A DNA stretch of 64,000 nucleotides from DAOUKH01 sp965219875 (GCA_965219875.1 CBDCOW010000003.1:744001-808000), one strand, 5' to 3'. Shown: positions 31,847 to 41,884, counted from the first letter of the stretch. Notes: generated by a model from the letters alone, not told the origin. Program-made: numbers and translations.

Positions 31847-32488
31847 TCAGCCAATCCCCCGTGCCGCCAGTTCCATGACCCCGCCCGCCACGAGGGGAAC
31901 TTTGAAGTTGTCGTCGAGGCCCCCCAGCGGCGTTAATTCGGCAAGGGCGGCGGCACCGGCCCCGATCAGCATCAAGGGATAGGTGGTCTCGACCACCCCC
32001 GCAAGAAGGATCGAGCCGATGGCGACGGCGACGGCGAAGAACGCCGCGGCGCCTTCAAGGCTCTTCTTTCCGATCCGCACCGAGCCGAATCGCTCCCCGA
32101 CCAGCGCGGCCGCCGGGTCGCCCAGCGACAGGTAGTAGAGCGCGAGGATGGCGAAGGGCCGGTCGATGACCGCGATGCAGATGGCGGTGGCGGCGAGCAT
32201 CCACGTCGAGCCGAACACGGCCCGCCCCTCCGCCGTCTTGGTGAGCGGGCCGAACAGCTTCATCAGACCGCGGTTGAGCCGGTCGGAGCGAAAGCGCGCG
32301 ACCTCCAAGGCGATGGCGACGGCGGCGGCGACGACCGCGACAGGCAGCACGAGTTCCTTGTCGAGGAACACGTAGAGGGTGGGGAAGGTCGAGCCCGCCG
32401 TCAGGTGAAAGATGCGGCGCTGGATACCGGCGGCGCGGCGGTCCACCTGACCGGGTTCGTCTGGACCGTTGGGCGTGGCGGAAGACAT
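31847..32488 (-). CDS. Diacylglycerol/polyprenol kinase-family membrane protein (SEC59/DGK1/VTE5 type)
   Basis: 213 residues with about six membrane helices. RRIFHLTAGSTFP at 23-36 and the CTP-binding-type block SLGDPAAALVGERFGSVRIGKKSLEGAAAFF are the marks of the VTE5/dolichol kinase family, which phosphorylates polyprenols, phytol or diacylglycerol with CTP. Bacterial members are mostly uncharacterised. Next to plsX, which supports a lipid role. The substrate is open. Confidence 0.8.
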   Translation of the reverse strand: MSSATPNGPDEPGQVDRRAAGIQRRIFHLTAGSTFPTLYVFLDKELVLPVAVVAAAVAIALEVARFRSDRLNRGLMKLFGPLTKTAEGRAVFGSTWMLAATAICIAVIDRPFAILALYYLSLGDPAAALVGERFGSVRIGKKSLEGAAAFFAVAVAIGSILLAGVVETTYPLMLIGAGAAALAELTPLGGLDDNFKVPLVAGGVMELAARGIG

Positions 32489-32524
32489 CCCGACAAGGGT
32501 AGCAAAGAAGCGGCGCCGGGCGTG

Positions 32525-32920
32525 CTATTCCGCGCGCGGCGTCCCGGGCCCCGAACGCTTCGCCACGTAGTCGGCGGCGGCGGCCTTCACCGCGTCGGTG
32601 ACGAGAACGGCGCTGTGCGTTTTCGCCGGCGGCAACCCCCCAAGGGCCTCGGCGACATCGGCGCGGGAGATCTTGACCGCATCCTCCACGGTCAGGCCGA
32701 CAATAAGCTCGCTGATCATGCTGCTCGCGGCGATAGATGTGCTACATCCCTCGACGCGCCACTTTGCTTGCTCGATCACGCCGCCGCGAACTCGAAGCTG
32801 GAGGCGCAGTATGTCGCCGCACGCCGGGTTGGTGATGGAGCCCTCGCCATCAGGGTCGGCGATCTCGCCCACGTTGCGCGGGTGGCTGAAGTGGTCGAGC
32901 AGGACCTCGCTGTACGCCAC
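32525..32920 (-). CDS. Iron-sulfur cluster scaffold IscU/NifU-N-like, one ligand cysteine replaced
   Basis: 131 residues beginning MAYSEVLLDHFSHPRNVGEI, the IscU/NifU family N-terminus. Ligands C34 with D36 (NPACGD) and C59 (VEGCSTS) are present. At the third site the usual H-C pair (K-x-H-C) reads KTHSAV: H102 is kept, but the cysteine is S103. ATG 32920 lies 19 bases after the cysteine desulfurase, its normal partner. It may be an altered scaffold or sulfur carrier. The assignment to the family is firm, the exact activity is not. Confidence 0.88.
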   Translation of the reverse strand: MAYSEVLLDHFSHPRNVGEIADPDGEGSITNPACGDILRLQLRVRGGVIEQAKWRVEGCSTSIAASSMISELIVGLTVEDAVKISRADVAEALGGLPPAKTHSAVLVTDAVKAAAADYVAKRSGPGTPRAE

Positions 32921-32939
32921 GGCGCCCCTCCGCCAGCCG

Positions 32940-34175
32940 CTACGCCAGAGGGCGCGGACCGTTCTTGGGGTTCCGCACGCTCTCGATGACGCCGGGCAGC
33001 GTGTCGATCACGTAGTCGATCTCTTCCCGCGTGTTCTCCGGGCCGAGGGTCAGGCGCAGGGCGCCGATGGCGAGGTCCGCCGGCACGCCAAGCGCCATCA
33101 GCACGTGCGACGGATCGAGCGAGGCGGTGCGGCAGGCACTGCCCGTCGAGGCCGCGATTCTCGCGTCGTCGAGGGCCATCAGCGTCCACTGCGAGTCGGT
33201 GCCGTCGAACGAGAAGTTGACGTTATTGGGCAGCCGCCGGTCCTCGGAGCCGTTAAGGTGCGCCCCAGGGATACGCTCGCGCACGCCTTCTATCAGGCGG
33301 TTGCGAAGTCCAAGGACGTGCTCCCGGTTTGAGTCGCGTTCCTCGACCGCGATAGAAAAGGCGCGGGCCAGCCCAACGATACCCGCGATGTTCTCCGTCC
33401 CCGCCCGCCGGTTACGCTCGTGACTACCGCCCACCTGTTGCGACTCAAAGGGCGTCGCTCGCCGGAGGTAGAGCACCCCGACTCCCTTCGGCCCATTGAA
33501 CTTATGCGCCGAGAGGCTGAGGGCATCGACGCCGAGCGTATCGACGTCCAGGTCAAGGTAAGAAGCGCCCTGCACCGCGTCGGTGTGGAAGACGATCTGA
33601 GCACCGAGCTGCTTCGACTTCGCCTCGACCAGCCGAGCGATATCGGCGATGGGCTGCACCGTGCCCACCTCGTTGTTGGCGAGCATGATGCTGACGACGG
33701 TCGTGCGCTCGCCGATCGCCCGTTCGAGGTCGTCCAAATCCACCAACCCGTCGGAGTCGACGGGGAGGTAGGTCACTTCAAAGCCGAGCTTTTCGAGCGC
33801 GTGGCAGGCGTGGAGCACCGCGTGGTGCTCTACGCTCGTCGTGATGACGTGGTCGCCGTGCTCGCGCAGGGCCAAGGCGGCGCCGCGGACGGCGGCGTTG
33901 TCCGACTCGGTGCCGCCGCTGGTGAAAATCACCTCGCTGGGCTTGCACCCTAGCGCCTCGGCGACGATGGCCCGGGCGTTCTCCATCGCCTGCCGGCACT
34001 CCTGCGCCGGCCCGTACATGCTCGAAGCGTTATAGAAGCAGTCGGAGAAGAAGGGCAGCATCGCCTCGACGACCTTGGGATGCGCCGCGGTCGTCGCGGC
34101 ATGGTCCAAGTAGATGAACCGGTCCTGCTCTTGCTCCATACGCGCCGATCCGCCCCCTTCGAGCGTGTCGGCCAT
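32940..34175 (-). CDS. Cysteine desulfurase (IscS/NifS)
   Basis: PLP enzyme that removes sulfur (or selenium) from cysteine (selenocysteine) for Fe-S clusters, thiolated tRNA and selenide supply. 411 residues: IYLDHAATT near the start, PLP histidine block SVEHHAVLHA, PLP lysine in SLSAHKFNGPKGVG, and the active-site cysteine loop STGSACRTASLDPSHVL. The short loop is of IscS/NifS class I type. ATG 34175; ATG 34139 (MEQEQDRF) is also possible. It heads a transcript with the scaffold gene. Confidence 0.93.
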   Translation of the reverse strand: MADTLEGGGSARMEQEQDRFIYLDHAATTAAHPKVVEAMLPFFSDCFYNASSMYGPAQECRQAMENARAIVAEALGCKPSEVIFTSGGTESDNAAVRGAALALREHGDHVITTSVEHHAVLHACHALEKLGFEVTYLPVDSDGLVDLDDLERAIGERTTVVSIMLANNEVGTVQPIADIARLVEAKSKQLGAQIVFHTDAVQGASYLDLDVDTLGVDALSLSAHKFNGPKGVGVLYLRRATPFESQQVGGSHERNRRAGTENIAGIVGLARAFSIAVEERDSNREHVLGLRNRLIEGVRERIPGAHLNGSEDRRLPNNVNFSFDGTDSQWTLMALDDARIAASTGSACRTASLDPSHVLMALGVPADLAIGALRLTLGPENTREEIDYVIDTLPGVIESVRNPKNGPRPLA

Positions 34176-34234
34176 CGTAGCACCGCCCCGCGAGGGGGGT
34201 CAACGAACCCGGCACCGGGCTACGGCACGCTGTT

Positions 34235-35680
34235 CTAGACCGGCAAGAGCAGTCCTAGGCCCCGAGCCACGCCTTCGCCATAGGCCACGTCGGCCTCTTG
34301 GAAGTGCCTGATCTGGCGTTGCTGGATCTCCTCGGGGACCGACTGCATGGCCCGCACCAGGTTGTCGATCAGCCGTTGCCGTTGATCCGGTGTCATGAGT
34401 CGAAAGAGATCCCCTGCCTGGGTGTAGTCATCGTTTCCCGCGCGGTGATCGTAGCGGTCCGCATCGCCGTCGATCATGAGCGGCGGCTCCGAGGCTCCGC
34501 CTTCCACAGGTCCGCCGAAACTGTTGGGCTCGTAGTTGACGGCACCGCCGCCATTCCCATCGAACCGCATCGCGCCATCGCGGTGGTAGGAATGCACCGG
34601 GCAGCGGGCGCTGTTGACCGGCAGCGACTCGTAGTTGACGCCCAGCCGGTAGCGGTGCGCGTCCGCATAGGAGACGATGCGGAATTGAAGCATTTTGTCG
34701 GGGCTGTGGCCGATCCCAGGGACCTGATTTGCGGGAGAGAAGGTGGACTGTTCGACCTCGGCGAAGTAGTTGTCCGGGTTCCGATTGAGCTCGACGACAC
34801 CCACTTCCATGAGCGGGTACTGGCCGTGGGGCCAGACTTTGGTGAGGTCAAAGGGGTTGTAGGGGGTGCGCTCGGCGTCCGCCTCCGGCATGACTTGGAC
34901 GAACACGCGCCACTTGGGGAAGTCGCCCCGCTCGATTGCGTCAAAGAGATCGGCCTGGTGCGACTCCCTGTCGCCACCGATGACGGCGGCGGCCTGCTCG
35001 TCCGTCAGGAATTCAATGCCTTGCAGCGTCTTGAGGTGGAACTTCACCCAGAAGCGTTGCTTCGCCGCGTTGATGAAGCTGTAGGTGTGGGAGCCGTAGC
35101 CGTTCATGTGACGGTACGACTTTGGGATGCCCCGGTCTGAGAAGAGCATGGTGACTTGGTGCAGGCTCTCCGGGGAGAGGGACCAGAAGTCCCACATGGC
35201 GGTAGGGTTGCGGAGGTTGGTCTTTGGGTCGCGCTTCTGGGAGTGGATGAAGTCGGGGAACTTGTAGGGATCGCGCACGAAGAAGACAGGGGTGTTGTTG
35301 CCGACAAGGTCCCAGTTCCCTTCCCGGGTGTAGAACTTCATTGCGAAGCCGCGCACATCGCGCTCTGCATCGGCGGCGCCCCGCTCACCGGCCACCGTGG
35401 AGAACCGGAAGAAGCAGGACGTCTGCTTACCGACCTCGGAAAAGAGGTCCGCCTTCGTGTACGGGGTGATGTCGCCGGTGACGGTGAGTGTCCCGTAGGC
35501 GCCCGAGCCTTTTGCATGCACGACGCGTTCCGGAATCCGTTCACGGTTGAAGTGGGCGTGCTTCTCGAAGAGTTGCCAGTCCTGGACGAGGAGGGGGCCC
35601 CGCGGCCCGGCCGTGAGGCTGTTCTGATTGTCGCCAACGGGGATGCCCGCAGCCGTCGTGATTCGCATCTCGTCTACCAT
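34235..35680 (-). CDS. katA: Monofunctional heme catalase
   Basis: 481 residues, clade 3 size. Catalytic H55 in RVVHAKGSGAYG, heme-ligand tyrosine in the signature RIVSYADAH, and NNTPVFFVRDPYKFPDFIHSQKR around the distal Asn. No C-terminal flavodoxin-like domain. ATG 35680 follows a strong GAGGAGGA. A palindrome at 35702-35728 lies in the leader. Decomposes hydrogen peroxide, in keeping with an aerobic organism. Confidence 0.96.
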   Translation of the reverse strand: MVDEMRITTAAGIPVGDNQNSLTAGPRGPLLVQDWQLFEKHAHFNRERIPERVVHAKGSGAYGTLTVTGDITPYTKADLFSEVGKQTSCFFRFSTVAGERGAADAERDVRGFAMKFYTREGNWDLVGNNTPVFFVRDPYKFPDFIHSQKRDPKTNLRNPTAMWDFWSLSPESLHQVTMLFSDRGIPKSYRHMNGYGSHTYSFINAAKQRFWVKFHLKTLQGIEFLTDEQAAAVIGGDRESHQADLFDAIERGDFPKWRVFVQVMPEADAERTPYNPFDLTKVWPHGQYPLMEVGVVELNRNPDNYFAEVEQSTFSPANQVPGIGHSPDKMLQFRIVSYADAHRYRLGVNYESLPVNSARCPVHSYHRDGAMRFDGNGGGAVNYEPNSFGGPVEGGASEPPLMIDGDADRYDHRAGNDDYTQAGDLFRLMTPDQRQRLIDNLVRAMQSVPEEIQQRQIRHFQEADVAYGEGVARGLGLLLPV

Positions 35681-35701
35681 CGTCTCCTCCTCTCAACCAA
35701 A

Positions 35702-35728
35702 AGACGCGCCGCGATGCTACGCGCGTCT
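35702..35728 (-). promoter_or_regulatory. Inverted repeat in the catalase leader
   Basis: AGACGCGC (35702-35709) and GCGCGTCT (35721-35728) are perfect 8-bp repeats around 11 bases. They lie 22 bases upstream of the katA start and may be an operator or a leader hairpin. It does not match the AT-rich PerR box. The rest of the 227-base gap to 35908 shows no further gene. Confidence 0.35.
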
Positions 35729-35907
35729 GCTGTTGAACTTGCAAGATCACTCCATGCATTAAGGTATACGCCGCACGTGAAAACGTGGTTCCGGCGCGGC
35801 GCGTCCCACGAGCGCCCAACCGCGACCGCCGCCCGCATCCTCACGCAGCGTTGTGCTAGACTCATGGCGCCCCGCTACTGAAGTGCCGCGGCCTTCGGAG
35901 GACTCAG

Positions 35908-37071
<1,164 letters not shown>

Positions 37072-37087
37072 CCGCGCTGCCGAAGTC

Positions 37088-37900
37088 ATGGCCGTGATCG
37101 ACTACACGCCGTTCGATATCCCCGAGATCAGCATGATGGCGTTCTACCCGCAGCGGGTGTGGGCGCCGCCCCCCCACGGCGCCGAGGACGTCATGGTTCC
37201 CGTCGCCACCGGCATCGAACTCTCCGCCCGCTTCTACAAGCACGATGCGTCCGCCCCCACCATCCTCTTCTTCCACGGCAACGGCGAGGTCGCCTATATG
37301 TACGACGACATCGCCCCGCACTACCACCGTGCCGGCGCCAACTTCTTCGCCGTCGACTTCCGCGGCTACGGCAGAAGCGGCGGCTCGCCCAGCTTTTCGA
37401 CCATGATCGCCGACGCCAACACTTCCTTCGAGTTCGCCAAGGGCTACCTGAAGGACGTGGGCTTTACCGGCCCCCTGTTCGTGAAGGGCCGCTCGCTGGG
37501 GACGCACCCCGCCGTGGAGGCGGCCGCCCGCCACGGTGGCGAGCTCCGCGGTCTGATCGTCGAAAGCGGCTCGGCAGCGATGGACCGAATGGCGGGCCGC
37601 TACGGACTCGACCCCGAATCGCCTGCGATTAAGGAAACCCTCCGGCGGCACGAAGAGAAGGTGCGCTCGATTACGCTGCCCCTCCTCATCATCCACGGCG
37701 AGCGCGACGATCTCGTGCCGCCCGAAGCCGCAGTGGCGCTGTACGACATGGCGGCCTCGGAGCACAAGGAGATCGAGCTGATCCCAGGTGCGGGGCATAA
37801 CGACTTGCTCTGGGTCGGCATGGCGCAATACTTCGGAGCCGTCGCCCGCTTCATCGCCGCGTTCGGCGACGCGGCCGGGTCCGCCGCCGGGTCCACATGA
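37088..37900 (+). CDS. Alpha/beta hydrolase
   Basis: 270 residues. Oxyanion region LFFHGNGEV, nucleophile serine in GRSLGTHP, acid in LIIHGERDDLVPPEAA, and catalytic histidine in IPGAGHNDLL. Similar to the YqkD/BAAT-like family. 16 bases after the acyl-CoA dehydrogenase; its stop overlaps the trmI start (ATGA). Substrate unknown. Confidence 0.87.
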   Translation: MAVIDYTPFDIPEISMMAFYPQRVWAPPPHGAEDVMVPVATGIELSARFYKHDASAPTILFFHGNGEVAYMYDDIAPHYHRAGANFFAVDFRGYGRSGGSPSFSTMIADANTSFEFAKGYLKDVGFTGPLFVKGRSLGTHPAVEAAARHGGELRGLIVESGSAAMDRMAGRYGLDPESPAIKETLRRHEEKVRSITLPLLIIHGERDDLVPPEAAVALYDMAASEHKEIELIPGAGHNDLLWVGMAQYFGAVARFIAAFGDAAGSAAGST

Positions 37901-38745
37901 GCACGACGGACTTCTCCACCAGGTTTGCCGGCCCCTTCGCGGAAGGCGACCTCGCCCTGCTCATCGACAGCCGGGGACGTCAGTATCTCATCACCCTCGG
38001 CGCGGGGCAGGTCTTCCATAGCCACTTTGGGGCCGTCCCCCACGACGAGATCATCGGCCGCGATCAGGGCGCGCGGGTGCGCAGCGCGTCGGGGAAAACG
38101 GTGATCGCCCTCAAGCCTTCCCTTTCCGACTACGTAATGAACATGCCCCGCCACTCGCAGATCATCTATCCCAAGGACGCGGCGGCGATCCTCTTCTACG
38201 GCGACATGTACCCAGGCGCGACGGTGTTCGAGGCTGGCCTCGGTTCGGGGGCGCTCGCGCTCGCGCTGCTCCGCGCCGTCGGCCCTGCCGGCAAGCTGAT
38301 CAGCTACGAAACACGCCCCGACCCACTCGCGGGCGGCCCGCGGAACGTGGAGCGCTACCTAGGCGAGAGCCCCAACCACACCGTCCGCGAGCGCGACGTC
38401 TACGATGGCATCGACGAGGACGGCCCCATCGACCGGATCGTGCTCGACGTGCCCGAGCCTTGGCGCGTCGTTTCGTCCGCGGGGAAGCGGCTGCGGCCTG
38501 GCGGCATCCTGATCGTGTACCTGCCAACGGTGCTCCAGGTACATCGCGTACACCTCGAGCTCGACGCGCATCCCGCCTTCGAACTGGCGGAGACCTTCGA
38601 GCTCATGCAACGTCCCTGGCACCTCTCGGAATCGAGCGCGCGCCCCGACCACCGTATGGTCGCCCATACCGGCTTCATCACGCGGACGGTGCGCTGCGAC
38701 CCCCGGGCGGAGCGCGATCCTCTCCCCGAGGGAACGGAAGGCTAG
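37897..38745 (+). CDS. trmI: tRNA (adenine-58-N1)-methyltransferase TrmI
   Basis: 282 residues. N-terminal beta domain (LLIDSRGRQYLITLGAGQVFHSHFGAVPHDEIIG), then Rossmann AdoMet motif I VFEAGLGSGALALAL and the conserved DVPEPW of the TrmI/Trm61 family. MPRHSQIIYPKDAAAIL matches the linker. Makes m1A58 in the T loop. ATG 37897 overlaps the hydrolase stop. Confidence 0.94.
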   Translation: MSTTDFSTRFAGPFAEGDLALLIDSRGRQYLITLGAGQVFHSHFGAVPHDEIIGRDQGARVRSASGKTVIALKPSLSDYVMNMPRHSQIIYPKDAAAILFYGDMYPGATVFEAGLGSGALALALLRAVGPAGKLISYETRPDPLAGGPRNVERYLGESPNHTVRERDVYDGIDEDGPIDRIVLDVPEPWRVVSSAGKRLRPGGILIVYLPTVLQVHRVHLELDAHPAFELAETFELMQRPWHLSESSARPDHRMVAHTGFITRTVRCDPRAERDPLPEGTEG

Positions 38746-38775
38746 GCCCTGCCGCGAACCGAAGGCCGTGCAACG

Positions 38776-38805
38776 TTGACACCGCGGCGCGTCCCTTCCT
38801 ATCCT
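38776..38805 (+). promoter_or_regulatory. Candidate promoter of the cupin gene
   Basis: TTGACA at 38776-38781 and TATCCT at 38800-38805 with an 18-base spacer, about 45 bases before the cupin start. By-eye match only. Confidence 0.4.
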
Positions 38806-38850
38806 TCGTTCACCGGCTTACGACGTTGGACTGACCGGCGGAGGTAGACC

Positions 38851-39252
38851 ATGCCCCAGAAGCGCGTCGACATCATGCACATCAACGAAGCCCCTTGGGT
38901 CCGCGAGGTCGAACCGCAGAAGGGTCCGCGCAAGCTCGGCGCGCAGGTCATCGGCGACCTCGACGAGGGGTTGCGCGCGATGATCATCGCGCTTGCGCCG
39001 AACAAGCCGGGCAACCTGCACAGCCACTCCCAGGACGAGATCATCCACATCCTGGAAGGCGGCTTCACGATCGGTAAGCGAGAACTCGGCCCCGGCCACG
39101 TTATGTTCATCAAGGCGGACACGCAGTACAAGTTCGACACCGGCCCAGAAGGGGTCCGCTTCATGAACATCCGGCCCGGCCCCGCCAAGTACCACATGGT
39201 GGGCAAGGAGCCGGTGGAGGAGCGGTGGAACGTCGGGAAGGTGCAGGCCTAA
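38851..39252 (+). CDS. Cupin-domain protein
   Basis: 133 residues with one cupin barrel. Motif 1 is H-S-H-S-Q-D-E-I-I-H-I-L-E-G-G, giving the metal ligands His, His and Glu. Motif 2 is MFIKADTQYKFDTGPEG, in which the usual His is replaced by Gln. ATG 38851 follows GGAGG. Small single cupins range from sugar isomerases to dioxygenases; substrate unknown. Confidence 0.82.
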   Translation: MPQKRVDIMHINEAPWVREVEPQKGPRKLGAQVIGDLDEGLRAMIIALAPNKPGNLHSHSQDEIIHILEGGFTIGKRELGPGHVMFIKADTQYKFDTGPEGVRFMNIRPGPAKYHMVGKEPVEERWNVGKVQA

Positions 39253-39255
39253 CCG

Positions 39256-39391
39256 CTTAGCCTCTCCCCCTCTGGGGAGACTGAGAGAGGGCGCGCGCCG
39301 CCTCCATTAAACCTCTCCCCCTCTGGGGGAGGGCGCGCGCCGCCTCCCTTAAGCCTCTCCCCCTGTGGGGGAGACTGAGAGAGGGCGCGCT
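39256..39391. repeat. Three tandem copies of the CTCTCCCCC-type palindromic module
   Basis: Three consecutive units of about 45-50 bases begin near 39258, 39312 and 39351. Each contains CTCTCCCCCTCTGGGG(G)AGA, or the CTGTGGGG variant, followed by a GAGAGAGGGCGCGC tail (shortened in the middle copy). They fill the space between the convergent cupin and FAD genes and can fold as hairpins, so they may also act as terminators. Confidence 0.85.
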
Positions 39392-40870
39392 CTAGTCCTG
39401 CTGCTTCGACCACACGCCGGGGGCGCCGGTGCGCCATAGGTCGCAGCGGATGCACCGCCGCGCCTCCGACACCGCCTCGTCTTTCGCGTAGCCCCGCTCG
39501 ACGATTTCGAAGGTCGCCTTGCGTTCCGCGGCGGCGGCCATGGGCATGGGCGTGACCGGCTTGCCCTGCGCCGCGATGTCGGCGCGCATCCGCATCTCCG
39601 AGCCGGGGGCTGGGGCGAAGACCTCCGAGATGTCGCCGTCGCCACCGAGGAAGCGGTCGATAGCGACGGCGGCGCGCTTCCCTTGGTCCATGGCGTCGAC
39701 GATGCTGCCCGGACCGGTGACCGCGTCGCCGGCGGCGAAGACGCCCTCGCGGCTCGTCATACACGAATCGAGATCCGTGAGGACTCGCCCGCGCGGGCCG
39801 AGATCGAGCTCCCAGGAGGCCGGAGCCTCGACTTCGAGGCCCAGCGAGACGAGCACCGCGTCGGCGGCGATAGTCCGGCGGCTCCCCTCGACGGCGCCCA
39901 GCGTCTCGCGGCCCAGCTCGTCGGTGGCGATGACTTCGAGGGACTCGGCGGCGACTTCGACGCCGGCGGCGGCGCGGCGCACCGCGACGACGCGCATGAC
40001 CGGGAGGGCTTCGACGCCCTCCGCCTCGGCGTCGGCTATCTCGTGGTCGTGGGCCTCGGCGGTGGCGCGGTCGGACGGCATGAGGACGGTCACGTGCTCT
40101 GAACCGATCCGCAGGGCCGAGCGGGCCGCATCCATCGCAACATTGTCGCCGCCAATCACGACGACGCTTGGCGGGGCGCTGGTCCGCCGACCCAAGTTGA
40201 CATCGCGAAGGAAGGCGGCGGCGTACTCGACCTCTTGGCCCACTTCCCCACCGGACGAGGCTGTACTGGGAAGATCGAGGGGGCGCGGTTTCGTCTGCCC
40301 CACGGCGAGGAGGACGGCGTCGTACTCGCCGATGAGCTCGCTAATCGACTCCACTCGCGTGCCCGTACGTACGTCGACCCTCGTGGCGCATATGAGATCA
40401 ATTTCGCGTTCGAGCAGATCGCGGGGGACCTTGTACTCGGGGAGTCCCACGGCCAGCATGCCGCCGAGCTTGGGCATCGCTTCGAAGAGCGTGACGTGGT
40501 GGCCGCGGCGGCTGGCGAGGTAGTAGACCGCGGTGAGACCCGCCGGCCCCGAGCCGACGACGGCTACGCGCTTCCCCGTCGGCGGGGCCGCGGTGGGACT
40601 GGGCCCGCCGGAGCCGTGTTCGGCCGCGGCGCGCTTGACGGCGTTGATGGCGACCGGCGCCTCCATGATGCCGCGGCGGCACCACGGCTCGCAGGGGCGG
40701 TAACAGATCAGCCCGCAGACCACGGGGAGGGGAATGGCCTCGCGCACCGTAGCATGGGCCTCGGAGAACCGCCCCTCGGCGACGTAGCCCATGTAGCGCG
40801 GCACATCGACCTCCGCGGGGCAGGCGGCAACGCACGGGGCGATCAGGCGTTTGTCTTGCTCGAACTCCAT
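39392..40870 (-). CDS. GltD-like FAD/NAD(P)-dependent oxidoreductase with N-terminal Fe-S domain
   Basis: 492 residues, the glutamate synthase small-subunit fold. N-terminal cysteines for two [4Fe-4S] clusters (PCVAACPAEVDVPRY; CGLICYRPCEPWCRRG). FAD motif VVGSGPAGLTAVYYLA, NADPH motif VIGGDNVAMDAARSAL, and the second FAD block GVFAAGDAVTGPGSIVDAMDQGKRAA. An extra cysteine pair EARRCIRCDLW ends the protein. ATG 40870; the upstream frame is repeat DNA. No gltB is adjacent. Such stand-alone GltD-like proteins pair electron carriers with NAD(P)H, for example in NfnB- or FdhB-linked complexes, and the Fds-like operon is 3 kb away. Confidence 0.85.
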   Translation of the reverse strand: MEFEQDKRLIAPCVAACPAEVDVPRYMGYVAEGRFSEAHATVREAIPLPVVCGLICYRPCEPWCRRGIMEAPVAINAVKRAAAEHGSGGPSPTAAPPTGKRVAVVGSGPAGLTAVYYLASRRGHHVTLFEAMPKLGGMLAVGLPEYKVPRDLLEREIDLICATRVDVRTGTRVESISELIGEYDAVLLAVGQTKPRPLDLPSTASSGGEVGQEVEYAAAFLRDVNLGRRTSAPPSVVVIGGDNVAMDAARSALRIGSEHVTVLMPSDRATAEAHDHEIADAEAEGVEALPVMRVVAVRRAAAGVEVAAESLEVIATDELGRETLGAVEGSRRTIAADAVLVSLGLEVEAPASWELDLGPRGRVLTDLDSCMTSREGVFAAGDAVTGPGSIVDAMDQGKRAAVAIDRFLGGDGDISEVFAPAPGSEMRMRADIAAQGKPVTPMPMAAAAERKATFEIVERGYAKDEAVSEARRCIRCDLWRTGAPGVWSKQQD

Positions 40871-40889
40871 AGGCTCACATTGTGTGGGG

Positions 40890-41404
40890 CTCTGCGCTAT
40901 TTCCCCGCGGAAGTCTCCCCCAACGTAGACCTTTGCGCAAGCGGGGCGGGGAAAGGCGGTGGTGGGGCCGGGAGGTCTTACCTCTTCTCCCCACGGGAGA
41001 AGATTGAGATGAGGGGCCCCGCGCCAACCGCCAACGGCCATCGAAGCCCGCCAACCCCTCCCGTAGGGGCGCCCCTTGTGGGCGCCCTCCGGCCTCTCCC
41101 CCTCTGGGGGAGATTGAGAGAGGGCGCGCGCCGTCAGGCGCGCCGGTGGGGCCGGGAGGTCTTACCTCTTCTCCCCACGGGAGAAGATTGAGATGAGGGG
41201 CCCCCTCACAACCACCACCGGCCACCAAAGCCCGCCAACCCCTCCCGTAGGGGCGCCCCTTGTGGGCGCCCTCCGGCCTCTCCCCCTCTGGGGGAGATTG
41301 AGAGAGGGCGCGCGCCGCAGGCGCGCGGGCGGCCGCAGGGCGCCGCTCCCCCTTGGGCCCCGAATACGCAGTCGCCCGTGGGAAAGGAGGTTCGGACCCC
41401 GCGC
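40890..41404. repeat. Composite intergenic repeat: two tandem units of about 184 bp plus flanking modules
   Basis: This 515-base gap has no gene. A single GTAGACCTTTGCGCAAGC module lies near 40925-40943. A unit from 40961 to 41144 is repeated almost exactly at 41145-41327. Each unit holds, in order: a GGGAGGTCTTACCTC segment, a TTCTCCCC/GGGAGAA hairpin running into GATTGAGATGAGGGGCC, a 25-base variable stretch, a GTAGGGGCGCC/GGGCGCCC palindrome, and the CTCTCCCCC hairpin with its GAGAGAGGGCGCGC tail. The variable stretches differ between units; the modules do not. Confidence 0.9.
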
Positions 41405-41884
41405 CTAGGACGGGGAGCCTCGCAGGAGTCTGCCCACGGCGTCCTCCACCGCCTTGCCCTCCGGCGACTGGCGCAGCCATTTGCGGAGCTCGCGGCGGGC
41501 GATGGTGACGGTGACGCGGTCGCGCTCTTGACGAAGCTGCGCTAGGCGCTGGGCCGCGCCGTCCGCCGCCGCCCGCCCCGCCTGGGAGACCTCGACGTGC
41601 AGGCCGTTCGCGGGGTCGAACTCCGGGATGGGCAGCCTCCACAGGTGTTTGTGCAAGTCGCGCGCTCCGAACTGGCCTTTGGGCATGAGCGGAGTTACCG
41701 CCGTATAGAGAGTGTCGCTATTGATAATGCCTAGCAGATAGCGAGCTTCGCTCAAGTCCTTGCAGTCGATCCAAAAGAGGAGATGGCCAGCGACAGGCTC
41801 GCCGAGCGCCAAGCGGACGTTGACAATGTCTAGCGTGCGGGGGTAAACAGGCGCAGGGGGAAGTCTTAAATGACGCAGGCCGGA
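41405..41884 (-). pseudogene. C-terminal remnant of a large type II/IIG-like DNA methyltransferase
   Basis: Open frame of about 160 codons ending at 41405 and bounded upstream by an in-frame stop at 41885-41887. It reads HLLFWIDCKDLSEARYLLGIINSDTL, then FGARDLHKHLWRLPIPEFDP, the block found at the C-terminal specificity end of Eco57I/PglX-like N6-adenine methyltransferases. The catalytic part (NPPY) is missing. TTG 41812 could start a short peptide, but the sequence is homologous further upstream. It overlaps the start of the plus-strand methyltransferase by 15 bases, so the gene was truncated when the present R-M system arrived. Confidence 0.65.

Noticed and set aside
39256..39391. The regular repeats as a CRISPR array
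   Set aside because: Units are adjacent palindromes without unique spacers of constant length, and there are no cas genes.
40235..41191. Plus-strand frame over the start of the FAD oxidoreductase and the repeats
   Set aside because: Runs through repeat DNA and antisense to a well-supported gene; no protein features.
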